64,000 nt of DNA, from assembly GCF_026626885.1 (NCBI RefSeq), contig NZ_JAPNOA010000059.1, positions 310,327-374,326 of the forward strand, given 5' to 3'. Position 1 is the stretch's first letter, and each line of letters opens with the position of its first letter. The DNA is from Parathalassolituus penaei (GTDB lineage: Bacteria > Pseudomonadota > Gammaproteobacteria > Pseudomonadales > Oceanobacteraceae). Below are positions 8,590-16,556 of the stretch, in pieces. Made by a program: the position numbers and the translations under genes. The notes beneath the pieces were generated by a model. The model did no database searches and was not told where the DNA came from. It was given only the letters and a program-made list of their open reading frames with translations.

Positions 8590-10215
8590 ATGCTTCGTTC
8601 CATATCGATCAAAGTGCGCCTGCTACTTCTGGTCGTTTGCCCAATCGTCGTACTGATCGGGACGGCTTCGACAACCTTATCGATTATGCTAAAACAGCAT
8701 CAGGATATGGTTTCTCTTTATCAGGATCGGGTTGTACCTTTGCAACAGATCAAGGCAACTTCCGATTCCTACGGCATCGCGATTGTGGACTTGTTCCATA
8801 AGTACAGAGGCCAGCAGATAAGCCAGCCAGAACTTGTCAACTCGGTTAATCAGGCTCGACAGAAGGCGTCTCAAACCTGGCAAGCGTATAAGGAAACCCT
8901 TCTAACCGAGAGAGAAAAAAGCCTGATCGCCATTGCAGACCAGAATTTTGCGAAAGCTTCACAGCTGATCGACCGCTATCTGGCAGCCGTGCAGAACCAG
9001 ACCTTTCTCGACATCCCGGGCCCCGAGTTTATTCATGAGCTATACAGCACATTCGATCCCCTGACTGTCGCTCTGGAGGAGTTGATACAACTGCAACTCG
9101 ATGTCTCAGCAGAATTCGTTGCCTCGTCGGCAGACAATTTTGCCCAGACTCAAACACTGCTGCTGGCGATCTGTCTGCTTGCCTTGAGCGCCATCCTGAT
9201 TTCGGGGCTGTTGATCTACCGCTCAATCAATCAGCCCATCAATTCTCTTATCAGCGATCTCAATCACATTGCAGAACGCTCGGATTTACGCCACCGCATC
9301 CGGGTTGAAAGTAACGATGAACTGGCACAGCTGGCAAAAACCCAGAATCACATGCTGGAACGTTTCCACCAGATTTTGCAGCAACTACGTGATGCCGTGC
9401 ATCAAAGCGCGGTTGCCTCGGAAGAAATGAGTATGATCGCCAGCCAGGTCAGCCAGACCGTATCGCGTCAGAATGACCAGATTCTGTCGGTTACCTCGTC
9501 GATCACCGAAATGTCTGGCGCGGTGCGCGAAGTGGCCAACAGTGCCGCTGAAACCGCGCATCAAGCCCATGCAGCTAATGATCAGACACTGACTGGCCGC
9601 CAACAGATCAATGCCAACATTGCTTCGATTTCTCGACTGTCCGAATGCGTAGAACGCTCCGACGATATTGTGAATCGCCTGCATCAGCAGTCCGGTTCCA
9701 TATCGGAAGTGTTAACTGTCATTCGCAGTATTGCCGAACGCACCAATCTGTTGGCCCTTAACGCAGCGATTGAATCAGCCAGGGCTGGCGAAGCAGGACG
9801 TGGATTTGCGGTGGTGGCCGACGAAGTGCGGGCACTGGCACAAAACACCCAGAAAGCGACCGAATCGATAGGTGACATGATCAACGTGCTGCAGTCGTCC
9901 TCAATGGAAGCCGTCAGCATTCTCAAGGAAGCCCGTTCCCGCGCTGCCGATAGCGTCAGCACTACCGAAATTACTGGCCAGTTGCTACAGGATATCGCTT
10001 ATGCTGTAGGCAAGATCAACGATATGAACCTGCAAGTATCCGCCGCTACTGAGCAGCAGGCGGCTGTATCGGATGATATCCAGCGTACGGTAGTGTTATT
10101 CCGCCAGGCACTGGATGAAGTATCGGAAAATGCCCGCCAGAGCGCGATTGCCAGTGGCGAAATAGCCAGCCTTTCCAATGGCCTGCAGCAACAGGTAGCA
10201 GTGTTTGCGATCTGA
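8590..10215 (+). CDS. methyl-accepting chemotaxis protein
   Basis: A 541-residue chemoreceptor. One membrane helix lies at about residues 12-32 and a second at about 183-205, enclosing a periplasmic helical sensor of some 150 residues with four-helix-bundle character. A HAMP segment follows and then the cytoplasmic signalling domain with the highly conserved hairpin tip 'ERTNLLALNAAIESARAGE' and 'GRGFAVVADEVRALA'. It controls the flagellar switch through CheW/CheA. GAGGA 7 bases before the ATG supports the start. There is no C-terminal CheR-binding pentapeptide. The ligand is unknown; its place near an aromatic-acid catabolic cluster makes an aromatic attractant possible but not shown. Confidence 0.93.
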   Translation: MLRSISIKVRLLLLVVCPIVVLIGTASTTLSIMLKQHQDMVSLYQDRVVPLQQIKATSDSYGIAIVDLFHKYRGQQISQPELVNSVNQARQKASQTWQAYKETLLTEREKSLIAIADQNFAKASQLIDRYLAAVQNQTFLDIPGPEFIHELYSTFDPLTVALEELIQLQLDVSAEFVASSADNFAQTQTLLLAICLLALSAILISGLLIYRSINQPINSLISDLNHIAERSDLRHRIRVESNDELAQLAKTQNHMLERFHQILQQLRDAVHQSAVASEEMSMIASQVSQTVSRQNDQILSVTSSITEMSGAVREVANSAAETAHQAHAANDQTLTGRQQINANIASISRLSECVERSDDIVNRLHQQSGSISEVLTVIRSIAERTNLLALNAAIESARAGEAGRGFAVVADEVRALAQNTQKATESIGDMINVLQSSSMEAVSILKEARSRAADSVSTTEITGQLLQDIAYAVGKINDMNLQVSAATEQQAAVSDDIQRTVVLFRQALDEVSENARQSAIASGEIASLSNGLQQQVAVFAI

Positions 10216-10223
10216 GCTCCGGT

Positions 10224-10346
10224 GTTGGGCGTCGGACGTCAGGCGCAATTGTCACTAATAGTAGGCTGGTGCACAGCGAAGCGTGCCCAGCATCAGAGCG
10301 ACGCCGAAACACCATCGCGGCCAATGGCGCGCTCCTACCACAAAAC
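10224..10346. repeat. degenerate heptamers and REP-like palindromes
   Basis: After the chemoreceptor stop come three degenerate heptamers (GTTGGGC, GTCGGAC, GTCAGGC). They are followed by a palindrome built on GCTGG...CCAGC (10267-10294), and then a sequence whose complement reads GTAGGAGCGCGCCATTGGCC, very like Pseudomonas-type REP sequences. No gene is visible here. Confidence 0.55.
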
Positions 10347-10373
10347 CAGCTTCACCCACCAAAGGTGGCCACC

Positions 10374-10494
10374 GTTAATTGCCCATCTGGGCGAGCCGGT
10401 ATTCACCGCAACGGCCGACCCAGCCGGGGCATGGATGCCCCGCAAGGCCGGGGGACAAGGTCCCCCAAGAGGGCAAACAGCCTCGCCAATTAAC
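10374..10494 (+). repeat. structured interspersed repeat, copy A (short form)
   Basis: This is the short form (121 bp) of the repeat seen complete at 10589-10812. It keeps both ends, GTTAATTG at the left and CAATTAAC at the right, which are inverted repeats of each other. It keeps the GCCCATCTGGGC, GGGGCATGGATGCCCC and GGGGGACAAGGTCCCCC hairpins. The middle block of about 115 bp, with the GGCACAGGGATGTGCC hairpin, is missing. The junction lies between two GGCC copies, as expected for a recombination deletion. Confidence 0.8.
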
Positions 10495-10507
10495 AAGCCG
10501 AGTAGCC

Positions 10508-10542
10508 GTCGGACGCCAGACGCCAGACGCCAGACGCCAGAC
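10508..10542 (+). repeat. heptamer array, 5 units
   Basis: One GTCGGAC is followed by four GCCAGAC units. All fit the degenerate heptamer GYCRGRC that borders the structured repeats elsewhere in the window. It separates copy A from copy B. Confidence 0.8.
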
Positions 10543-10588
10543 GAACAATATCCATCAACATCGTTTTCACCCAGCGCAGCTGGCAGCC

Positions 10589-10812
10589 CAATGCCCATCT
10601 GGGCGAGCCGGGATTCACCGCAACGGCCGACCCGGCCGGGGCATGGATGCCCCGCAAGGCCCGTTGGCACAGGGATGTGCCATCGGGCCGGGGTCGAAAA
10701 GCCGTTGTCGGGGAATTTCGGAGACACGAGCCCAGTCGGGCAAAAGCAGGGGGAGGCCCGCCCGGCCGGGGGACAAGGTCCCCCAAGAGGGCAAGCAGCC
10801 TGGCCAATTAAC
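10589..10812 (+). repeat. structured interspersed repeat, copy B (complete)
   Basis: In order it holds GCCCATCTGGGC, GGGGCA-TGGA-TGCCCC, GGCACA-GGGA-TGTGCC, GCCC-AGTC-GGGC and GGGGGAC-AAG-GTCCCCC hairpins, ending with CAATTAACAAGCCG. A conserved CCCAGCGCAGCTGGC lies just before it. Similarity to copies C-G is close throughout. The left GTTAATTG end is replaced by CCAATG. It is followed by a GCCAGAC-GTCGGAC remnant. Bases 10813-10953 contain no other feature I can support. Confidence 0.85.
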
Positions 10813-10953
10813 AAGCCGAGTAGCCGCCAGACGTCGGACGCACTCAATGACCCACGGCAGATTTGTGCCAACCAGCAGCACCTTCCAGCAGCCTCGCAAG
10901 CAGCACCCGAGTAGAATGGTATCCGGCTTACCAGTAGCGGAACCCTCCCCCAC

Positions 10954-11388
10954 ATGTTGTCTGTATTTGTTCTTAACACCCTGATTGTTGTGCTGGTGGT
11001 CGTCACCCATTACGAGTTTCTGGGCTGGCTGGGCATGGGCCTGGGGGCGCTGGCATTGCGCCATCGTTCCCGCATTCTGGTCGGGGTATTCGGCGCACTG
11101 GTGGCCCATTCGGTAGAAGTCTGGATCTTTGCACTCGCCTATTACGTGATGAGCCACACCGACGGCTGGGGCGTACTGACTGGCAACACCCATGACACCC
11201 TGCTCGACTGCGCCTATTTCTCGTTTACCGTGTTCACCACGTTGGGATTTGGCGACATCCAGCCGGAAGGCAACCTGCGTTACCTCACTGGCCTCGAAGC
11301 CCTGACCGGAATGGTGCTGATCACCTGGACCGCATCGTTCCTGTTTGTGGAAATGCAGCGCCACTGGAGCGAGCGCCAGCGACGCTGA
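10954..11388 (+). CDS. small K+-channel-like membrane protein (Ion_trans_2)
   Basis: A 144-residue integral membrane protein with three to four hydrophobic segments (about 1-20, 45-70, 105-135). Between the last two is the pore loop 'FTVFTTLGFGDIQP', a match to the potassium selectivity filter TxGFGD of the ion-channel 2 family. It should form a tetrameric cation channel in the inner membrane. There is no RCK or other ligand-binding domain, so gating is unknown. The start is weakly supported because no clear ribosome-binding site precedes the ATG. It sits directly after a repeat block and runs convergently to the AraC gene. Confidence 0.75.
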   Translation: MLSVFVLNTLIVVLVVVTHYEFLGWLGMGLGALALRHRSRILVGVFGALVAHSVEVWIFALAYYVMSHTDGWGVLTGNTHDTLLDCAYFSFTVFTTLGFGDIQPEGNLRYLTGLEALTGMVLITWTASFLFVEMQRHWSERQRR

Positions 11389-11409
11389 TCTGGCCAGACA
11401 GCAGCCAGG

Positions 11410-12408
11410 TTAGTTGCCCCGGCCTCGACGCGTGACCGACGGCAACTCACCCATCTGCTGCTGATACTGACGGGCAAAACGCCCTGGGTTGGTGAAGCCG
11501 AACGCCATCGCCAGTTCGGTGACAGTGGCATCCCCACCCTGACGCAACGCCAGATGCACCTGTTCAATGCGCAAGGCTCGCAGATAAGCGGCCGGAGTCA
11601 GGCCGGTTTCGCGGCGGAACAGGTTATAAAGCGTACGGGCACTGACCGCCGCCGCCGCCGCCATCTCTTCAATACCAATGTCATCACCGATATGGTCGAG
11701 AATCCAGCGCCGGGCTTTTTGCAACGCAGCGGCCTGCAGTGGTCGCGAACTGAATGACAACGACAGCGAATGCGGCCAGCCCTGCAGTAACAGGGTGTCA
11801 CACAGGCGTTGCTGACAGTCGAGCGCCTGCCGCCAGAGCGGTTGCCCGCCGTACAACAGACCATCCTCCAGCAACAACAACAGACTGCGCATGGCTCGGC
11901 TATCGTGGGCACAGGCCCCCAACTGCAGCGGTTTACCACCACAATACAAACCCAGCTCACGCGCTGAAGCCTGTAATTCCGACACAGGAATCCGCACCAG
12001 TAACAGCACCGAACCAGCCAACACCTGCAGATGCAGGACAGCGCTGGCATTCAGTACCCGGACTTCGCCAGCACACACCCGTTGCACAACGTCATGATCC
12101 GCAAGCCGCCCGCTGTGGGCGTTTTCCAATGCGCCGGTTCCGGCTGGCAACCACTCCACCTGACCTTGCAGACAACCCAGTAAAAACAGCTGTCCACAGG
12201 GCATACGGCCCTTCAGGGTCTGAACGGAATCACTGCTGATTCGCAGGTAGTCACGTTGTCCCAGGCGTTGCCAGTTCCAGCTGGCCGGCCACTGACAGGG
12301 TGGCTGGCCGTCCAGAAAACATTGCAAACCATAATGTGGTTGAGCATGGTTCAGAGGTCCCCGGGAAGCCGTCACCTGCCAATGTGACGGCTGTACCAGG
12401 CGCACCAT
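11410..12408 (-). CDS. AraC-family transcriptional regulator
   Basis: A 332-residue regulator. The C-terminal 100 residues carry two helix-turn-helix motifs ('GIEEMAAAAAVSARTLYNLFRRETG' and 'ATVTELAMAFGFTNPGRFARQYQQQ'). The N-terminal 200 residues resemble the AraC-binding-like sensor domain, which senses an unidentified small molecule. Its ATG overlaps the uspA stop as ATGA, so the two are translationally coupled at the end of the TRAP operon. It probably controls that operon; this is inferred from position. It is a different subtype from the HpaA regulator at 22754. Confidence 0.88.
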   Translation of the reverse strand: MVRLVQPSHWQVTASRGPLNHAQPHYGLQCFLDGQPPCQWPASWNWQRLGQRDYLRISSDSVQTLKGRMPCGQLFLLGCLQGQVEWLPAGTGALENAHSGRLADHDVVQRVCAGEVRVLNASAVLHLQVLAGSVLLLVRIPVSELQASARELGLYCGGKPLQLGACAHDSRAMRSLLLLLEDGLLYGGQPLWRQALDCQQRLCDTLLLQGWPHSLSLSFSSRPLQAAALQKARRWILDHIGDDIGIEEMAAAAAVSARTLYNLFRRETGLTPAAYLRALRIEQVHLALRQGGDATVTELAMAFGFTNPGRFARQYQQQMGELPSVTRRGRGN

Positions 12409-12884
12409 CAGCCCAGCGGCACAATCAGCACCGGACGTGTGCTGTGGTGCATCACCTTGCTGGCGGTTTCTCCCAACAAGGCGGTGTGGTGGCGAACCCC
12501 CATCACAATCACACTGGCGTCGATTTCATCGGCTACTTCGAGGATTTTTTTCCACGGTGTGCCTTCTTCAACGCGCGCCGTGACCTGCTCGTCGCGCAAC
12601 TGGTTGTGGTCTTGCAGCTCCTGCTGGCGGAAGCGTTCAACCCGCTCTACCACTTGCTGCTGGACATGGCGCAGACCATCGTCGTGCAGGGCTTTTAACG
12701 ACGGATCAGTCGCCATCATACTTCTCACCAGCCGTTCGGCATGTTCACGCATGGGTTCCACCACATGCAGGAAGGTGATGTGTGACTGGTAATGGCCACA
12801 CAGACTGACCGCGGTGCGGAACGCCGGGCGAGCGCCCGGCTGGATGTCAGAGGCGTACAGAATACGGGTTACATCAGGCAGCAT
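12408..12884 (-). CDS. universal stress protein (UspA family)
   Basis: A 158-residue UspA-fold protein: 'ILYASDIQPGARPAFRTAVSLC' at the N-terminus, and near the C-terminus 'SVIVMGVRHHTALLGETASKVMHHSTRPVLIV', which carries the G-2x-G-9x-G-(S/T)-like nucleotide loop in altered form. The ATG at 12884 has GGGAGGG just upstream and is preferred to an in-frame TTG at 12899. It lies 16 bases after dctM and overlaps the AraC gene by four bases. UspA proteins coupled to TRAP transporters (as TeaD in Halomonas) bind ATP and modulate uptake, so a regulatory role for this TRAP system is likely. Confidence 0.88.
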   Translation of the reverse strand: MLPDVTRILYASDIQPGARPAFRTAVSLCGHYQSHITFLHVVEPMREHAERLVRSMMATDPSLKALHDDGLRHVQQQVVERVERFRQQELQDHNQLRDEQVTARVEEGTPWKKILEVADEIDASVIVMGVRHHTALLGETASKVMHHSTRPVLIVPLG

Positions 12885-12900
12885 AGGGTTCCCTCCCAAC

Positions 12901-14229
12901 TCAACGGTACAGTAACTGTGGCAGGATCAGTGAAATCGGGGCGATAAAGGTAATCAGCGCCAATCGCACAATGTCAGCACACCAGAACGGTGTAACACCT
13001 CTGAAAATGGTGGCCGGGTTAACGTCGCGCAGTACCGCACTCAGAACAAATACGTTCATCCCCACCGGAGGGGTGATCAGACTGATTTCCGTCACCACCA
13101 CCACCACAATGCCAAACCACACCAGGTCAAAGCCAAGGCTCTGCACCAGCGGGTAAAAAATCGGCACGGTCAGCAGCACCATCGACAGGCTTTCAAACAC
13201 CATGCCCAGCACGATGTAGATACCCAAAATCACCAGAATCACGCCCATCGGGCCGATATCCAGCGAGCTGACAAAGGTCAGAAGTTCTTCCGGCAGACCG
13301 GCACGGTTGATAAAGTCAGAGAAAATCAGTGCGCCGATCAGCACCGCAAACAGCATGGCGGTGGTACGACCGGTATCCGCCACGGCCAGGAAGAAGGTGC
13401 CCAGCGTCAGTGAACGACGCGCCAACGCAATCACCAGTGCACCACCGGCACCAATACCCGCCGCTTCGGTCGGAGTGAAAATACCGATGTAGATCCCCCC
13501 CATCACCACAATAAACAGGGTCAGCACACCCCAGACGCCCTTGAGGGCGTTGATGCGCTGCGGCCAGTCCATCTTTTCACCACGCGGGCCTTCTTCCGGC
13601 TTGCGCCACACCACATAACGCACCGCCGCCAGATACAGCAGGATGCCGAGGAAACCAGGCAGGAAACCGGCAGCAAACAGCTCACGGATACTGGTTTCGG
13701 TCAGCAGACCGTAAATCACCAGAATTACACTGGGCGGAATCAGGATACCGAGGGTGCCACCGGCAGCGATGGAAGCCGTGGCCAACGAGTCGGAATAACC
13801 GAACTTGCGCATCGGTGGCATCGCCACTTTGGCCATGGTGGCCGAGGTTGCCAGCGACGAGCCACAGATGGCCGAAAAACCACCACAGGCCACAACGGTT
13901 GCCATCGACAGGCCACCTTTACGATGCCCCAGAAAGGCGTTGGACGCCTGATAGAGTTCTTGCGACAGGCCCGACTGGGTCACCAGGTTACCCATCAGGA
14001 TAAACAGCGGAATCACCGACAGACCGTAATCCTGGGAGGTGTCCACCACCCGGTTGGCGGCCATCGACAGGGCGCCGGTCCAGCGGAAATCCATAAAGTT
14101 TTCAAAGGTCAGGCCCTGCAATACAGCAAACCCGAAAAAGCCGACCAGTCCCATGGCGAAGGCGATTGGCACCCGCACCAGAATAATCAGCAGCAGCAGA
14201 ATGGCGAAGCCGATCAATGCAATTGTCAT
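12901..14229 (-). CDS. dctM: TRAP transporter large permease (DctM)
   Basis: A 442-residue polytopic protein with about twelve membrane segments and typical DctM signatures: 'VPIAFAMGLVGFFGF', 'GNLVTQSGLSQELYQASNAFLGH', 'STMAKVAMPPMRKFGYSDSLATASIAAGGTLGILIPPS'-like glycine-rich loop near 145-175, and 'EISLITPPVGMN'. It couples sodium flow to solute import together with DctQ and DctP. It belongs to the minus-strand unit dctP-dctQ-dctM-uspA-araC that lies next to hpaF-hpaE. A role in uptake of 4-HPA or a related aromatic or organic acid is an inference from that position. Confidence 0.94.
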   Translation of the reverse strand: MTIALIGFAILLLLIILVRVPIAFAMGLVGFFGFAVLQGLTFENFMDFRWTGALSMAANRVVDTSQDYGLSVIPLFILMGNLVTQSGLSQELYQASNAFLGHRKGGLSMATVVACGGFSAICGSSLATSATMAKVAMPPMRKFGYSDSLATASIAAGGTLGILIPPSVILVIYGLLTETSIRELFAAGFLPGFLGILLYLAAVRYVVWRKPEEGPRGEKMDWPQRINALKGVWGVLTLFIVVMGGIYIGIFTPTEAAGIGAGGALVIALARRSLTLGTFFLAVADTGRTTAMLFAVLIGALIFSDFINRAGLPEELLTFVSSLDIGPMGVILVILGIYIVLGMVFESLSMVLLTVPIFYPLVQSLGFDLVWFGIVVVVVTEISLITPPVGMNVFVLSAVLRDVNPATIFRGVTPFWCADIVRLALITFIAPISLILPQLLYR

Positions 14230-14332
14230 GTGTACATACCCGAATTTGGTTCAGAACACCTGCGCCCAGGCAGCCGCAAGGCGCCGTTTCCAGCCGGAAA
14301 CCGCGTCATCAGCAACTGCACAGCGCAGGAGG

Positions 14333-14854
14333 TCAGTGTTGCCGGTATTCCCGGAACAGGCGGTAAACGCCGTAAGTGATCATCAGGACGGCCGTTACGT
14401 AACTCATCACCGCGATGTATTCGATGATGTGTCCGACCGGTAATTGCAGGTATTCCGTCACCACGTTGCGGCGCAAGGAGCGCTCGGCCAGTTCCATCAG
14501 ACGGTCAGCCAGCACATAAAACGAGGTTGATACCAGCAAGGCGGCCAACAATCCGAGTGCACACACCAGACGGCTGCCGAGATAACGGTCGAGCATGTCG
14601 ACCACGATGTGGCCACCACGCCAGGTAATCACCGGCATCTGGGCGTACACCAACAGAGCGATGGCGATTTCGGTCATCTCCACCGCACCATCCACCGAGT
14701 CATTAAAGAAATAGCGGCCAATCACATCGGCACAGGTCAGCAGCATCATCAGGCAGATGATGATTCCGGCGAACACTTCGAGGCCAAAGGCCAGCCATGC
14801 GGCTGGCCCCCGCTCTTCGTAATGTTCCGCCACCCAATTGGTCAAGGCAGACAT
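14333..14854 (-). CDS. dctQ: TRAP transporter small permease (DctQ)
   Basis: A 173-residue protein with four hydrophobic segments, matching the DctQ family in length and topology. Recognisable parts are 'CADVIGRYFFNDSVDGAVEMTEIAIALLVYAQMP' and 'WRGGHIVVDMLDRYL', the usual DctQ core. It forms the membrane complex with DctM. It starts 7 bases after dctP ends; a 103-base gap without obvious features separates it from dctM. Confidence 0.9.
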   Translation of the reverse strand: MSALTNWVAEHYEERGPAAWLAFGLEVFAGIIICLMMLLTCADVIGRYFFNDSVDGAVEMTEIAIALLVYAQMPVITWRGGHIVVDMLDRYLGSRLVCALGLLAALLVSTSFYVLADRLMELAERSLRRNVVTEYLQLPVGHIIEYIAVMSYVTAVLMITYGVYRLFREYRQH

Positions 14855-14861
14855 GCGGGCC

Positions 14862-15935
14862 TCACTTGGCTACTGGAGCTTGGTAGTTACGAGCGATCTC
14901 TCGCAGTTCGGCAAGCGCCGCGGCGGCATCCACACCACGGTCTTTAACGGAATCGATCCACTGCTGGTCCATACCGGCAGTGAGTTTTTCAAACTCTACC
15001 GCCATCGGGCTGCCTGGCTGCACACGGTTGATGGTGACACCCGCCGCTTCCGCGGCGGCATAACCTTCCTGATCACCGGCATCCCAGGCACGACCGGCCA
15101 TGGCAGACAGTTTTTCACCGGATACCGACAGAATGGCCGCGCGGTCTTGTTCGCTGAGGCTATCCATAAAGTCCGGGTTGATGAAAATCGAGAAGGCACC
15201 CATGTACATGCCGTCAGGCAGCACAGTCAGGTATTTGGTCACTTCGTTCAGGCGCAGTACTTTCTGCTCCATCACAGGCAGGAACACACCGTCGATCACA
15301 CCCTGTTGCAGCATCTCGTACACTTTTGGCGCTGGCGCACCCACCGGGGTCACCTCCATACGCTCGCCCAGAGTGGTCTGCACGCCACCACCGACACGGA
15401 TTTTTTTGCCCTTCAGATCCGCCAGCGAGCTGATTGGCTCACGGGTGTGAATCTGGCCAGGGCCGTGGGTGAACATACCAATCAGTTCCAGACCTTCGAA
15501 CTCGTTGGCCTTGGCCAGACGGCTGGTGTACACGCGCCACAGGGCCACAGAGGAGGCTTCGGCACCGGCACCCAGGCCTGGCAGCTCGACGATTTGTGGC
15601 AGAGTAAACTGGCCAGGTACGTAACCGTTAAAGCTGAAAGAGGCGTCGTACACGCCATCTTCCACCGCCTGGAACAGGGTTTTCGGATGGCCAGAGGTAT
15701 TTTCGATGGTGACCTTTACACGGCCTTCGGTGGCTTCTTCCACCCACTTGGCCCAGGTTGGCCACACCACGGCGTTCTGGGCGTTGGTTGGTGGTAACCA
15801 GGTGCCAACTCGCAGTACGGTTTCGGCCAGAACAGAGCCGGATGCCAGCATCGACAGGCCCAGAACAGCCACCCGCAGGGTGCCGCCAACGCGCTTGCCA
15901 ATGGCTGATTTGAATGTGCTTGAAATGCGTTTCAT
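14862..15935 (-). CDS. dctP: TRAP transporter solute-binding protein (DctP)
   Basis: A 357-residue periplasmic binding protein. GGGAG precedes the ATG, and a twin-basic N-terminus leads into the signal 'VAVLGLSMLASGSVLA'. The mature protein starts 'ETVLRVGTWLPPTNAQN' and contains the conserved carboxylate-binding arginine segment 'SSLADLKGKKIRVGGGVQ' near residue 160, plus 'APKVYEMLQQGVIDGVF'. It should capture an organic acid for DctQM. A close paralogue lies at 56297. It is the first gene of the TRAP unit, 216 bases downstream of hpaF and on the same strand. Confidence 0.92.
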   Translation of the reverse strand: MKRISSTFKSAIGKRVGGTLRVAVLGLSMLASGSVLAETVLRVGTWLPPTNAQNAVVWPTWAKWVEEATEGRVKVTIENTSGHPKTLFQAVEDGVYDASFSFNGYVPGQFTLPQIVELPGLGAGAEASSVALWRVYTSRLAKANEFEGLELIGMFTHGPGQIHTREPISSLADLKGKKIRVGGGVQTTLGERMEVTPVGAPAPKVYEMLQQGVIDGVFLPVMEQKVLRLNEVTKYLTVLPDGMYMGAFSIFINPDFMDSLSEQDRAAILSVSGEKLSAMAGRAWDAGDQEGYAAAEAAGVTINRVQPGSPMAVEFEKLTAGMDQQWIDSVKDRGVDAAAALAELREIARNYQAPVAK

Positions 15936-16049
15936 GGTTCGGGGTTCTCCCTTTTGTAATTATGTAGCGCCCGTATGCCCACGGGCTGAGGACACATCAC
16001 ACACATCAATCAGGGGCTGGTGATGGCCTCGTAAAACACGTATGGACGG

Positions 16050-16202
16050 TTAACCGCCCTTGCTGTCGGCACCTGCGAACAACAAACCGGCAAAAACGGC
16101 TTAACCGCCTTTGCTATCGGCGCCTGCAAACAACAAACCCGCAAAAACGGCTCAGCCGCCTTTGCTATCTGCGCCTGCAAACAACGGATGAATGTTGTTC
16201 TT
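16050..16202 (-). repeat. three 51-bp tandem repeats of the hpaF 3' end, each with an in-frame stop
   Basis: The end of hpaF (encoding LFAGADSKGG and its stop) is repeated twice more downstream with an exact period of 51 bases, i.e. 17 codons. Stops lie at 16152-16154 (TGA), 16101-16103 (TAA) and 16050-16052 (TAA), so each copy would add AVFAGLLFAGADSKGG if the preceding stop were read through. The copies differ at a few third-position-type sites, so the duplication is not brand new. Confidence 0.9.
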
Positions 16203-16553
16203 GTTGTATTTGAGTACCGGCGCCAGCTCGGTCATCTCAAACGAAATCTGTACGTAGTGGTGGTCCGTTACCGGTTTCATCCAGTCACACAGAATGGCAA
16301 ACACGTTTTTGGCAACCTCCTGCTGCAGCGCCATATCACGGCCGTGGCCGATCTTGAGGCTGAGATTGAGGTAACCAAAATCCTCGCGGCCATCGGCGAC
16401 CCGGTAGTCGTAACAACGGATCGCGCGGCTGCGCACTCCCCCGATGGGGAATGCGCCGGTGGACACCACGTAGTCGTGCAGAGCCTTGAAGAGCGGCTGG
16501 AAATCCAGCAGTTCATGGAGGTTGTCTGAATAATCGACGACGAAGTGCGGCAT
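16152..16553 (-). CDS. hpaF: 5-carboxymethyl-2-hydroxymuconate delta-isomerase
   Basis: A 133-residue enzyme of the tautomerase superfamily. It begins Met-Pro-His-Phe, so removal of the methionine leaves the catalytic N-terminal proline. 'PIGGVRSRAIRCYDYRVADG' and 'FGYLNLSLKIGHGRD' match HpaF (CHMI). It isomerises 5-carboxymethyl-2-hydroxymuconate to 5-oxopent-3-ene-1,2,5-tricarboxylate after HpaE in 4-HPA breakdown. It starts 3 bases after hpaE ends and is surely co-transcribed. Its 3' end is part of an unusual 51-bp tandem duplication. Confidence 0.93.
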   Translation of the reverse strand: MPHFVVDYSDNLHELLDFQPLFKALHDYVVSTGAFPIGGVRSRAIRCYDYRVADGREDFGYLNLSLKIGHGRDMALQQEVAKNVFAILCDWMKPVTDHHYVQISFEMTELAPVLKYNKNNIHPLFAGADSKGG

Positions 16554-16556
16554 GGA

